Shown piece by piece: positions 23,076 through 33,806 of a stretch of DNA of 64,000 nt. Made by a program: the position numbers and the translations under genes. Source of the DNA: Ypsolopha sequella (Eukaryota; Arthropoda; Insecta; Lepidoptera; Ypsolophidae); NCBI GenBank assembly GCA_934047225.1, contig OW203989.1:14793977-14857976 (forward strand), in the 5' to 3' direction. Numbering within the stretch: position 1 is the first letter of the stretch; every line of letters starts with the position of its first letter. The notes under the pieces were generated by a model. The model had not been told where the DNA came from. It ran no database searches and saw only the letters and a list, made by a program, of their open reading frames with translations.

Positions 23076-24127
23076 TGACCACCCCCCCCCCCCCCCTCCA
23101 CAAGATGAATCAACTCTTCCCCCGTAAAATGCGTGCCCAAATAATGGTTTTATGCTATTTCCAGGAAAGCGAAATAAGCTACGAGAAAATAGTTAAAGGC
23201 CAAATAATTTTTTATAAAATTACCCACAAATAAGTTTCTACATTTAATTTGATAGAAGTGATAGTTTAGATAGCAGCACGATATAAAAATAAACATAATC
23301 AGCAATATGTCTTAAGGGGAACGAAAATACAAACAGAAATAAAATGTCAGCTTTCGGATGATATTGTTGCAATAATTAGGTTACGTATAGCCATACAAAA
23401 AGTACATGTTTTTGGTTGAACTTTTAGTATTCATTTTCCACAAACCACGTTAATCGATTCATATTTGTACTGTCAATGAATTTTTTTGTTACCCTCTATT
23501 GCACACTTCTTATCGATTTTGTTTCAGGTATCGCTTTCGCGATTTTGTTGGTTTTTTTTTTATAAAATTAGTGTGAATGATATCTATTCATTTTCCAAAT
23601 ACCACGTTATTCGGGTCAAAAAAAGCACCCCCTTTTTCCAAAAATACGTAAATCCACTGATGCAGTCAGCGGCAGCAAGATATTGTCAGTCTACGCCTAG
23701 CGTTGGCGCCCGTAAGACGTGCAATCTGTGCCCTTTTTTGCAAGCTATAAATATCTCCCAAAACTACTTCGAAACACATTGAAATTAATTTTATAAAGTA
23801 ATATTTCGAGGAGCATCATATTCCTGCCGTTAAAAACTCAACAAAATATGCGTATGAGTGATTTAGCTACATCGTGCCATAGTCATAACAACAAAACTGA
23901 ATGAATTTGGAATGAATTCATACTTTTATGCGGGAAAATAATATATGTTACTCTAAAAGAATAATTTTGTGATCGTTATTGAAACCCAAATTAATTTACT
24001 TATACTTACTGAGATCTGTAACAAAGGTCAATGACCTTTTCGTGAAATTACCCTCTAGTATTGTCTCACCATTTCAGGTCCAATAAGTGAAGTTTTTTGC
24101 AAATTATATAGGTACACTTACTTGGGA

Positions 24128-24670
24128 TAAATCGCCAAGCATTTAAAATATAGAAATTTATTTTGAAATATTTACAGTGCATGGCAAAATTATTAGATCG
24201 TAGATAATCCTGTCGGTACATGTTCAGGTTCTGTTACGCAAAATGAAAACAATGAAACTCTTCTAGGATTAATTTGTTATCCCTATGTTTGTCTGTCTGT
24301 CCGTTTGTCTAGACAATTTTTTCTGGGTAAAATTAATAAATACCAATATAAACGGCCCTCTATAGAGCTGTAAAAACATACTTTTGACGTTTTTATTTAT
24401 ATTACGTTTTAGGTTTTTACGTTTTTTTTTTACGTTTTTCATACAAATTTTCTCACTATGAAAATGTAGGGATGAACACTTGAGATAATATTTTGCATTT
24501 AAAAGTCAACACAGAAAGGAATTGCTGAACAAATAATGTAAAAAATATGAAAACCATGTTGTTCTATTCTAAAGGGATTAGTTATCTACTGTTCAATGTG
24601 GCGATAGCTTTATTTTTTTCCTTGAATTATTTTTTACTAAGGTAACAAATAGTTTAATACAAGGTTTTCC
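24128..24670 (+). repeat. Left arm of the central palindrome (copy A)
   Basis: Runs from GGGATAAATCGCC through GTTCAGG, GTTACGCAAAATG, TGTCTGTCCGTTTGTCTAG and TGGCGATAGC to AAGGTTTTCC. The same motifs recur inverted in 25458-25830 and 31166-31266. Confidence 0.85.
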
Positions 24671-24674
24671 TTAA

Positions 24675-25453
24675 GAGGTCCCTTTACCCTTGTATTTTTC
24701 TTAAAATTCATACAATAGGTATAAACCGAATGTGAAGTCTACAGCTTATTTTCTTCATATCTTTTTTCATATTCTAGTGACAGTATATTCTTCTAGTATA
24801 TTCGAGTATATTCTAGTGGCATCTAACTACGTCTCTATACAGCCCAAAAAGCAAAATTTGATAAAACACCATCATAATAGCTGTCAGGATATCGTCAATA
24901 TTGCCTCGTTTTTACACAAAGTTTAACAAGTTTGTATATTTTTATCTATACTAGAAATAAAAAAGAGAGAAATACAGGCGTCGTTCATGTTAAGATGACT
25001 AAGTTTACACACTTTGCTAAGTATAAACAATTACCGTTTCATGGAAAACTGTTTTGACCTGAAACCATTTCACAAATTCAATTAACTTATTTTGAATATC
25101 TGGTCATCTTGCACTTCTTGATGAGAAATAAAATTTCAATAAGTAAAAATACAACTTTTAGTTAAGAAAACTTATAGTTAAAAGTCTGCTGTATGCATTA
25201 ACATATTTTTAATTATATTACAATAGTAATAAAATAATTGGCTTATCCGTCGTCGCGATACCAGCCGTAAATTTCTAAAATAATCTGATATCACGCTTAT
25301 GGAAAACCCAATTATTTTGAAGATACCATAATATCATTAAAATATGTTTATGCATTTAGCAAACTTTTAACAATAAATTGTCTTAGCTAAAAGTTGTACT
25401 TTACCGTTATAATTATTTCTTAATATTTTGTTACAAATTCGGAGAAATAGCCC
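24675..25453 (+). mobile_element. TTAA-flanked insert at the palindrome centre (copy A)
   Basis: Flanked by TTAA at 24671-24674 and 25454-25457. Outside these lie AAGGTTTTCC and its exact mirror GGAAAACCTT, so without the insert the two arms would meet at one TTAA. Its right third (25145-25453, ending in GGAGAAATAGCCC) is related to the MITE at 33807-34288. Copy B has the same insert at 53732-54477. No ORF of note. Confidence 0.7.
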
Positions 25454-25457
25454 TTAA

Positions 25458-25830
25458 GGAAAACCTTGTATGAAAATATTTGTTATCTTTGTAACAAAGA
25501 AAAAAATAATAATAAACAAAGCTATCGCCACATTGAACAAACAGTAAATTATTGATCCCTTTAGAATAGAAAGATATGGTTTTATATTTTTTACATTATT
25601 TGTTCTACAGTTCCTTTCTGTGCTTTCTTTCAAATGCAAAATATTATGTGAAATGTTGATCTCTATATTTTCATAAGGAGAAAATTTGTATGAAAAAGTT
25701 AAACAAAAGGCCATAAAAACGTTATAATACGAGTATGTATGTTTTACAGGGCTGTAAATATTAGCATTTATTGATTTTACCCAGAAAAATTGCCTAGACA
25801 AACGGACAAACAGACAAACATAGGGACAAC
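25458..25830 (+). repeat. Right arm of the palindrome, first part (copy A)
   Basis: Inverted relative to 24270-24670, including CTAGACAAACGGACAAACAG and GGGACAAC. It is cut after GGGACAAC by the LINE-bearing insertion and resumes at 31166 with AAATTAATCC. Confidence 0.85.
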
Positions 25831-26339
25831 ATAAATGGAGAGGATGTGCACCCAAATTACAAAATAAATTGTATAAAATATTAATAAGATCAGCTTAAGA
25901 TATTTATAAAAAAAAATTTCGTTGTTATTACTTGGAGGCGGTCGTGTTATCGGCTGTCCAAAATAATTATTATTTTATTCATCCAACTTTGGTCCTTAAC
26001 TATAGTAACCTACGTGCTAAGTTTGCATGCAACTCATTTGCAAAAATTTAATATTTTGAATAAAATCACGGTCCACGGAGCTACCGGACGGGACGCATCG
26101 CGAGCTGCTGTTGCCCTTCACCCCCTCGGGGAAACGAGACAAGCTGCGATTTTTTCTCTCGGTCTATTTGTTTCGTGCAACATCGGCAATCTTCGAGCAA
26201 CTTCGGGGCTGTGCGACGAGTGGACTATCTGCCCTCTCACAACTGTCTAACCGTGGTGAAGAAAACATCTCCAAGTACTGTGAATTATTATTTAGTATCT
26301 CTCACTTCAAACTCATCTTATAATATTAATATCCCGAAA

Positions 26340-27335
26340 ATGGGTGGGAAAAAATGTGATGCTTGCAAGAGGTTCGTTGCGGCGGGCGAGATAATGATGT
26401 GTTCTACTTGTGAGCGCTGTTACCACTTCCAGTGTTTGCGTATCTCTGCTATAGAGTTTAAAAACTTTACGAAGGAGCAATGCCGTATCGACAAGTGCAC
26501 TACATGTACAGCAAGTGAACATATAAATAAGACTCCGTCGCGTCAAGGTAACACGAAAGAAAACATAATTCTCGGATCGCCGTCGGCGTCAGCGTTGGTG
26601 TTGACACCAACTTGTCAACTACCCTCCGATTTTGATCAACGTATGCGATCAATGATGATGAGCTGTATTTCAACTCTAAAAACGGAATTACAGCAAGCCA
26701 TTAGAGATGAAATCGCTTCTGCTATGACTACTTATAAGATTGAGGTCGAGGAACGCTTTACGAAAATTGAGGAAAATCTCGGTAAAGTCGCTGAACTAGA
26801 AAATGAATTAGCCGTATCGAACGCAAGGATTATAGAACTTGAATCACAATTTAATAATCACCAACAATGGCTTCGTGGCAACAATATCGAAATCTCTGGC
26901 GTACCTGAGCAAAACTCTGAGTCCTTGCCAAATATCGTGCAGCAGATTGCAGGAATAGCTGGTGTGACCCTTGCTCTGGAGGACATCGAGTTCGTAAACA
27001 GAGTCCAGCCGGCTCGACCTATTGCAGGACGACCAAAATGCATAATTGCCAAACTCAAGACAAGGATGAGCAAGGACGCCATTATGTCCGGGATACGCAA
27101 ACGTCGCGGCTTGAAAACGTCTGAAATTGGAATATTGGGAAACCCTCAACCGATTTTCATCAACGATCATCTGACCCCAGCCAACAAGAGATTATTAAGG
27201 AGCTGCAAGGAGCAGTGTTCAAAGAAAGGTTACGATATAGTCTGGGTCAGGAATTGCAATATTTTCGTCCGAAAAAACGAGAAGTGCCCTCAAATACGTA
27301 TTTCTACGACATTAGATTTACAGAAGATTGTATAA
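26340..27335 (+). CDS. LINE ORF1: PHD-like finger, coiled coil and FP25K-like C-terminus (331 aa)
   Basis: Nucleic-acid-binding chaperone of a non-LTR retrotransposon. The frame is open from 26175, but the natural start is ATG 26340 (MGGKKCDACKRFVAAGEIMM), just ahead of the first domain. Residues about 6-60 form a C4HC3-type PHD-like finger (CDACK, then CSTCERCYHFQC and CTTC). Residues about 110-180 are predicted coiled coil, with Glu/Leu repeats (EENLGKVAELENELA). Residues about 185-330 resemble the baculovirus FP25K and L1-ORF1-like C-terminal fold (RGNNIEISGVPE, then INDHLTPANKRLL, GYDIVWVRN and IFVRKN). This domain order is common in lepidopteran Jockey-type ORF1 (family knowledge). The frame is intact. 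It precedes ORF2 by about 380 bp in the same orientation and should be cotranscribed with it from the internal 5' UTR promoter. Confidence 0.85.
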   Translation: MGGKKCDACKRFVAAGEIMMCSTCERCYHFQCLRISAIEFKNFTKEQCRIDKCTTCTASEHINKTPSRQGNTKENIILGSPSASALVLTPTCQLPSDFDQRMRSMMMSCISTLKTELQQAIRDEIASAMTTYKIEVEERFTKIEENLGKVAELENELAVSNARIIELESQFNNHQQWLRGNNIEISGVPEQNSESLPNIVQQIAGIAGVTLALEDIEFVNRVQPARPIAGRPKCIIAKLKTRMSKDAIMSGIRKRRGLKTSEIGILGNPQPIFINDHLTPANKRLLRSCKEQCSKKGYDIVWVRNCNIFVRKNEKCPQIRISTTLDLQKIV

Positions 27336-27716
27336 AAATGAAAATTAATTTAAATGTTCCAAGTTTTGTTTATTTCACCATAAAATGTGTTTTTGTATCT
27401 GAAAATAAAAATTATTATTCTTGTTATTCCTTTGTTCATTTCGTTCGACAAACCTGCACATACACCCTCACACACATTATCCCCTCCTACTCAATTTGCA
27501 TTACACACACACATATTAATTACAAACCTATAACAAGTAATTACGGTTTACCTTATTCGCTTATTGCATTGTTGAAATTTTATGATCACTACAAAATACC
27601 AATAATTATTGTCAAATCAAAAAGGCATCTGTTCATAACTCATAAGATTATTAAAGACAATCAGTACCTCATTCTTCTCGTTAGAATATTATATTCAGAA
27701 ATGGTTTATCTTTTAA

Positions 27717-30659
27717 GACTTAGCCGAGCTTTTAAATAACTTAAAAATATATTATCAGAATACCAGGGGGCTACGAACAAAAACTTTGACCTTACATCGT
27801 AACATTTTGTGTAGTAATTATGACATAATAATTGTCACTGAGAGCTGGCTTTGCGATGGGGTGCTTAATGCAGAGATCTGTGATAGCAGATACGGTGTGT
27901 TCCGCCTTGATCGAGATCGACTCGTGACAGGTAAGAGGGATGGTGGCGGTGTATTCATACTGGTTCGGTGTTCGTTGGCCGCCGTTGTTCGTCCTGAGTG
28001 GGGCCGCGGCTCCAACTGGGGCCGTGCTCCCGCTGAGTGTCTCTGGGTAACAATACCAGCCAAGTCGATCAGACAGGGTGGTCAGCATTCTTCACGAGAC
28101 TTGCATATATGTGTCTCTTATGCATCTCCTGATGGTCTGCTTCCTGATAGCCTCGATAAAATAATTACATCAATTACCACTGTAAGGCACTCGCACCCTA
28201 AAGACCACTTTTTAATCACCGGGGACTTCAACTTACCAGAAATTCGTTGGGATAAAAGTTCACCTAACTCTCCCTTTCATGTTCTCCGAGGGTCTGCTGC
28301 CGTTTATGATCTAGGAGTGAGACTCGTGGATGAGTTTGGCTCATTAGGCTTTGAACAATATAATTTCATTCCCAATTTATCTAATAATGTTTTAGACCTT
28401 ATCTTTGGCAATTTCGGTCTGGAGTTGAATCGCTGTTTGAGTCCTTTAGTCAAGGAAGATGTCGCCCACCCTTCTTTAGAGATAACGGTTAATGAAATTT
28501 TAACCACTCCTCTAAAGGAAGCCAATCATCCTAGGCGTAGGTTTAGAAAAGGTGATTACGAGAGCATACGTGCCCTTATTTCAAATTCTGACTGGACTCA
28601 TATGCTAAACCAAGGTTCTATCGATGAAGCAGTAGAAAAATTTTACGACATATTGAATTCAGCCATAGAAAAATTTGTCCCCCTTGACACCAGAAATCAA
28701 CGCAATGCCTTCCCCCCCTGGTTTTCTCCGGCTCTGATTAAAGTGATTCGTGAAAAAAATAAAGCGCACAAAAACTGGAAACAATTTCATAATCCTTCTG
28801 ATTACGACGAATTCTCACTTCTTAGGCGTAGGCAGCATGACCTTCAGCAAGAATGTTACGAACGTTATATATGCTCTGTTCAGAGTTATATCAAAGAAAA
28901 TCCAAAATATCTATGGAGTTTCATTAAGGCTCGTCGAGGTGGATCAGGCTATCCAAGTTCTTTGGAATACAACGGAAACACTCTCAGAGCGGGAAAAGAT
29001 ATTTCTGAAGGATTCAATTCCTTCTTTCATAGCGTTTTTGTTGAGCCTGCTCAAAACTATGATGATGACGTACTTGCTCCTCCATACTGTGATGATGGGG
29101 ACATAATGCATTCTATAGAAGTCACTCCAAATGAAATATCAGCACAAATCTCAAAAATAGATCCTAATGGTGGAGCTGGCAGTGATGGTCTCCCTGCTTT
29201 CTTTATTGTGAAATGTGGCGGTGCTCTCAGTGTGCCATTAAGTATACTTTTTAACCGTTCTCTTTCTGAGGGTAAATTTCCATGTAAATGGAAAGATGCA
29301 CATATAGTACCTATTCACAAGAATGGTCCTAAAACAAAAGTGCCTAACTATCGCCTTATATCTATACTAAATGTGCTCGCCAAGTTATTTGAAAAAATAG
29401 TGTATAACAGATTATACCCAACAATTTCAAAAGGCATACCTTCTGAACAACATGGTTTCCTTAAGGGACGATCGACTACAACGAATTTGGTTGAGCTGGT
29501 ATCCTTTGTCCTTCAGAAAATGGAGTCTGGCCGGCAGATTGACGTGGTCTACACGGATTTTGAAAAGGCTTTTGACCGCGTGGACCACGTCATTCTGCTA
29601 CGAAAGCTTGAAAAACTTGGAATACAAGGCGATCTTCATCGCTGGGTGACTTCTTATATTTCAAATAGGAGACAAGCAGTTGTGCTCGGTGGTCATCGCT
29701 CAAATTTCGTTGATATTCCCTCCGGTGTTCCTCAGGGCTCTCACTTGGGTCCATTATTTTATTGTGCTTATATCTATGATATTTATAGTGTATTTCACGA
29801 CTCCAACTACTTGCTGTATGCGGATGATAAGAAAATATACTTGGATATTAATAATGAAGCTGATTGCGAATTACTACAAGCTGATCTGGACCGACTTAGT
29901 ATTTATTACAGTAAAAATCGGATAAAAGTTAACGTTGCTAAATGTGTCCAAATAAGTTTTTCCAGGAAGCGTAATCCTGTCATACATGCTTATAATATTA
30001 GCGGTAATCCCATACAGCGAGTAGATGTGGTCAAAGACCTGGGTGTGAGCCTTGATTCAAAATTAACATTCGAGCACCACATTGATGCAGTTGTGAGCAG
30101 GGCATATAAAAGTTTAGGTTTCGTAATGCGGGTATGTGGTGAATTTAGGGACCTTTCTTGTCTTAAGGTGGTGTATTTTGCTTATGTTCGAAGTTTATTG
30201 GAGTTCGGGTCTTCTGTATGGTCACCACATTATATAACTTATAAACAGCGTATCGAAAAAATACAGGAGATTTTTTTAAGACATCTAAATTTTAAAGCTA
30301 GATTACTAAAAATGAAATACGAAGATTCTTGTCTACACCATCGCATTCCTTCGCTCGAGGATCGCCGGCTTTTGCTTGATATGTCCTTACTATATGACAT
30401 TGTTACTGGCCGTATTAACAGCATGAGCATGGTATCTAACTTTCCCCTTAGAGCCCCATCATTTCGCACCCGGCACTCTGCTAGACTCTTTTATTATGTA
30501 CCCAATGTTCGCACAAACTATGCCCAATCATCTCCTCTCATTCGTCTAGCTAACGAATACAATAAAAAATTCTTTAAAATTGATCCATATGGAAACTCCA
30601 GAACTTCATTTCGAAATAAAATAATGAACGAAATATATTGCCCTAATGAAAAACCGTAA
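27717..30659 (+). CDS. LINE ORF2: APE endonuclease and reverse transcriptase (Jockey clade)
   Basis: The enzyme nicks target DNA and reverse-transcribes the LINE RNA. The frame is open from 27717 (after a TAA at 27714-27716) to TAA 30657-30659, about 980 codons. No in-frame ATG precedes YQNTRGLRTKT at 27753, so the start is uncertain: a lost ATG or reinitiation are possible. Counting from codon 27786, the endonuclease has ESWL (Glu 19), GDFNLPEIRW (146) and a His in VAHPSLEI. The reverse transcriptase has NYRLISIL (Leu where Pro is usual), YTDFEKAFD (about 589), SGVPQGSHLGP (646) and YADD (678). The C-terminal region carries the usual Jockey tail motifs. All catalytic residues seen are present, so only the start casts doubt on function. 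Overlapping frames on both strands are shadows. Confidence 0.9.
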   Translation, partial: DLAELLNNLKIYYQNTRGLRTKTLTLHRNILCSNYDIIIVTESWLCDGVLNAEICDSRYGVFRLDRDRLVTGKRDGGGVFILVRCSLAAVVRPEWGRGSNWGRAPAECLWVTIPAKSIRQGGQHSSRDLHICVSYASPDGLLPDSLDKIITSITTVRHSHPKDHFLITGDFNLPEIRWDKSSPNSPFHVLRGSAAVYDLGVRLVDEFGSLGFEQYNFIPNLSNNVLDLIFGNFGLELNRCLSPLVKEDVAHPSLEITVNEILTTPLKEANHPRRRFRKGDYESIRALISNSDWTHMLNQGSIDEAVEKFYDILNSAIEKFVPLDTRNQRNAFPPWFSPALIKVIREKNKAHKNWKQFHNPSDYDEFSLLRRRQHDLQQECYERYICSVQSYIKENPKYLWSFIKARRGGSGYPSSLEYNGNTLRAGKDISEGFNSFFHSVFVEPAQNYDDDVLAPPYCDDGDIMHSIEVTPNEISAQISKIDPNGGAGSDGLPAFFIVKCGGALSVPLSILFNRSLSEGKFPCKWKDAHIVPIHKNGPKTKVPNYRLISILNVLAKLFEKIVYNRLYPTISKGIPSEQHGFLKGRSTTTNLVELVSFVLQKMESGRQIDVVYTDFEKAFDRVDHVILLRKLEKLGIQGDLHRWVTSYISNRRQAVVLGGHRSNFVDIPSGVPQGSHLGPLFYCAYIYDIYSVFHDSNYLLYADDKKIYLDINNEADCELLQADLDRLSIYYSKNRIKVNVAKCVQISFSRKRNPVIHAYNISGNPIQRVDVVKDLGVSLDSKLTFEHHIDAVVSRAYKSLGFVMRVCGEFRDLSCLKVVYFAYVRSLLEFGSSVWSPHYITYKQRIEKIQEIFLRHLNFKARLLKMKYEDSCLHHRIPSLEDRRLLLDMSLLYDIVTGRINSMSMVSNFPLRAPSFRTRHSARLFYYVPNVRTNYAQSSPLIRLANEYNKKFFKIDPYGNSRTSFRNKIMNEIYCPNEKP

Positions 30660-31036
30660 TTATAATGATAATTATGATTTTGCTAAACACCCTCCCCTTT
30701 TTACATTCCCTTCACTTACACAAACACATACTCTCTCATACATACTCATCTTACATTAACTCCACACAACACAAACATCTTGTCGAACAAATGAGCAAAT
30801 TAAACTACAGGATTACGTTAGGTACTTGGTTAAGTCGCTTTATTTTTGTTTAAATGTTTAAATATAAGAGTAGTCTAAATTCGGACTAACGAATTAGTTA
30901 AGTTTTGATTATTATTTTTTACAGTTGGGGAAATTTGTTATTGGCCTTAGTTTAAGTTTTGAAATATTGTTTAGAGTATATTATATCGCTGTTAATTTCC
31001 TGAATAAACTAAATAAATAAATAAATAAATAAATAA
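30660..31036 (+). other. LINE 3' UTR and (AAATA)n tail
   Basis: A pyrimidine/ACAC-rich stretch (30680-30780), similar in composition to the ORF1-ORF2 spacer, leads to GAATAAAC and then six or so AAATA/AAAT units at 31008-31036. This simple-repeat tail takes the place of poly-A, as in many insect LINEs. Confidence 0.7.
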
Positions 31037-31165
31037 GAGATGAGGTAACCATCTAAAGTAATATAATCTGAAGATTTGTAGATTGAAACTTTAGATTTAA
31101 GTAAACATATTGTTGTTATTTTGCTTGAAATAAACAGTTCTATTATTATTATTATTATAATTAAC

Positions 31166-31266
31166 AAATTAATCCTAAAAGAGTTTTGGTTTTTCATTTT
31201 GCGTAAAGGGACCTGAACATTTCAAACTATGATACAAATAAATTTCTATATTTTAAACACTTGGCG
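31166..31266 (+). repeat. Right palindrome arm, remainder (copy A)
   Basis: Continues the inverted match to 24128-24285: AAATTAATCCTAAAAGAG, ATTTTGCGTAA, CCTGAACAT, then TTTCTATATTTTAAACACTT and GGCGATTTATCCCAA. About 45 bp present in the left arm are missing here. In copy B this part is deleted after TTTCAAACTATGAC. Confidence 0.75.
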
Positions 31267-31819
31267 ATTTATCCCAATGGTAAACAGGTGTCCCAAAAGT
31301 CAACGCTTTCCCTTGGAAGGCTGGTAGGCCAGCTAATGACTGACCAGAATATCAAATTATGACCTCAGCAAAAAGTAGATAGTGTTCGAGTTGATGGTAC
31401 TTTTATAAATTCGAATAGATTTTTGAGAGTCAAAGCTAACCAGTTCTAAATTCTAAGAATAATTTTTTTGTTGCGCAACTCTGAATAGTCATGCTATTGA
31501 TAAAGTCAAACATAAACCTTGAAATGCTGTTACATCAGGAAGAAAAATAAAAACCCAATTTATGAGCAATTTTCTGTAATTAGGTTAGTTCGATACCACA
31601 CCCTTGAAAAAAAATGTCCTATGTTAGTTTTGCAAATTGTCTTAAATAACGGCTCATCAAATATTGTTTTTCAAATGATCTGGCAATTTCTGTGTATTAC
31701 TTTTGAAAAAAAAGTTATTGCTATTTCACTACCAAAGGAGCTGCGTATTTTTTAAAATAATTAGAATTTAGAATGAAAGAGTGGCGGGCAGTAAAAATAT
31801 TTGACGTTCATTAGAAATG

Positions 31820-31955
31820 CCATTTAACACGCGTTAGAGTGAGATAAATAGTGACGCTATTTAAAATGAGTTGGAATGAGATAGTAACGCAGTTAACCGT
31901 GGTTGAATGAGAGAGGCATAATTGATATAGGCTACAGTGAGATAGATAGTGACGT
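31820..31955 (+). repeat. Subterminal repeated GAGTGAGATAAATAGTGACG motifs
   Basis: Three to four diverged copies, spaced about 30-45 bp: GAGTGAGATAAATAGTGACG, GGAATGAGATAGTAACG, GAATGAGAGAGG and CAGTGAGATAGATAGTGACG. They are conserved in copy B at about 55296-55415. They may be transposase binding repeats (inference). Confidence 0.55.
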
Positions 31956-32466
31956 GGTGCATTCCTTCTGAGAATATTTGTTAGTTTCCACTTTTTGTAA
32001 TAACAACTTTAGTAAAAATTTTTTGTAAAGAAATTTTTGGTCCAATTCATTTTCCCGCAAGTGTAAAACCAGCTCAACGGGCGAAAAATATTTAAAGAAT
32101 GGGTAATGGTGACAATTAACCGTCACAATATTATTATGTATCTCTAAAGGAGTGTCTGAAATGTTCCGAGGGTCAACTGATAAATCAAACACTCAAAAAA
32201 CCACTTTTAGCCGACCATAATAAATTTACGTCCCGACGTGATAGCAAGTAGGATCAATGCCGTGTGACGATGATCGAAATACACTAATAAATTAGATAAA
32301 ATAAAATACGTATTACTTTTGACCCTGCCTCGTCCACTCTATTCGTATTTTTGCTATGGTGACGCGAGCTTAGAGACCGGGACGAATTTCCCCCCGCGCG
32401 CTATCGTAAAATAGAATAAGCCACGCCCGGAACTGGTTTTTGTTTTGGCTATGTCATACTCTTAAC

Positions 32467-33802
32467 ATAAAAATCTATCCATCTATTTGTATACTTTCTG
32501 TAAAGCAAAATACAGTGGAAAAGTTTTTGAATACACATTTGTGTTTTTACTTTGCTATCCGCTCCCGACAGAATGAAATTATGCGAAATAATTACCAATT
32601 TCCCTGTTATTAATGTTCTCGGACGTTCCAATATGAAAATATTTTTCCGTGGACTTTTTATTATCTCGTGATAAATTGCATTGCTACGAAGGTTTTTTGT
32701 GGAATTTTGTTTTATTCAAGCTTTTCAATATTAAAACTAGTTTTCTTTTTTCTTTTTATTATAAGTTGATGCTTTTAGTTATTGTCGGCACTTGGTAGAA
32801 CTTGTAATACATTCTGATTAATGATGATGGTATGATAAAATATACCTACATACATAATAGGCACTAACATTTTCTGCTTAGCATACTAAAATCTTTCTCG
32901 AAAAAACTTAAACCACAAATTTCTTATAGATCAGTCTACTATTGCACCAGCAGCGTTTGGATTGAAGATAGAGATCGGAACCAACAATAGACGTAGGCAA
33001 CTGCTTTCCTAATTTTTCAGAGAATAATGACTTGTGTGCAACCTTACGTATTGTTTAATTTTTTGGATTTATACATTCTGTGTAATAGTATAATTTGGTA
33101 TATAGTTTTTTAGTTTATATTTTTCTAAAGAGTTTTTTGCACAAAGAATACAATTAACTGAATTTCCACAAACATAGACTTCGTTTACTGTACACGCTTA
33201 TACTAATATTATTATTGTTTTGGCTAAATCCTTAAATTTTTCCTTGAAAGGATTTTGTTTCGCTAGGTAGACATTTTCAGAGAATGGTTGTTTTCATATT
33301 TCTAAAGCTTTGCACACTAAATAATTATCAGATCTATTGACAATATTTGGATCTTCGATGGGACAGATTCGGACTGTTAAGCAATATATTTATATACTGA
33401 GAGCTGACAACCTTGAAAGTCAGCTAACTTTAACGTCACTGTTTCTCAGGATAATACAATATATCTAAATAATTAGACGCCTGATCTGAACAATTTTGTC
33501 TTTAGGTCTAGTCTACGTAATTAAAATAATTCCCGTTTTTAACCTAGCCTGCCGTTTCGCATCTGCGCTGAAAGATTTCTGAATCAGAATATTATGGTCC
33601 ACTTTAAAAAAGTAAGCACTTCTGGAGGGAAGTGATACCACAGGGTCCCCATCGCTCCCTCTCCCCACAACCCGTAACCACTACCCCAAAATCGAAAGTC
33701 TGGCAGCGTATCCTCTCTCCCAACATAACTCCTGAACCGTGGCCAGCCAGTCCGACAATTTTGGCATAGATGTACCTCTAGCATAGCAGACCATATCGAG
33801 CT
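32467..33802. other. Unassigned DNA
   Basis: Mostly AT-rich and featureless. 33600-33780 is GC-richer and holds a 66-codon minus frame that matches nothing I recognise. Confidence 0.35.
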
Positions 33803-33806
33803 TTAA

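Larger units (their letters stand above)
25831..31165 (+). mobile_element. 5.3-kb insertion in copy A carrying a Jockey-clade LINE
   Basis: Absent from copy B, where GGGACAAC (54840-54847) runs directly into AAATTAATCC (54848). The LINE itself probably spans about 26060-31036: a GC-richer 5' UTR, ORF1, an intergenic spacer, ORF2 and a 3' UTR ending in (AAATA)n. The extra DNA at 25831-26060 and 31037-31165 is not recognised. It may be LINE sequence or an earlier insert into which the LINE landed. No clear target duplication beyond AAC was found. Confidence 0.75.
23313..32466 (+). mobile_element. Composite palindromic element, copy A
   Basis: Shares its left part (23313-25830) and right part (31166-32466) with copy B (52365-59075) at near identity. 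It starts TTAAGGGGAACG (TTAA at 23312-23315) and ends CATACTCTTAAC (TTAA at 32462-32465), so a TTAA target duplication is possible. It carries no plausible transposase. Order: unique left segment, left palindrome arm, TTAA insert, right arm, LINE-bearing insertion, right arm remainder, unique right segment. Confidence 0.7.

Noticed and set aside
27215..27739. 174-codon plus frame between the two LINE ORFs
   Set aside because: Overlaps the ORF1 end in another frame and then spacer; composition and content look non-coding.
31932..32192. 86-codon minus frame, also present at 55393-55653
   Set aside because: Present in both copies only because the DNA is duplicated. The two versions differ at several residues with no sign of synonymous bias, and there is no known domain.
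33584..33784. 66-codon minus frame in a GC-rich patch
   Set aside because: No domain recognised and no start context or neighbours; left as unassigned.
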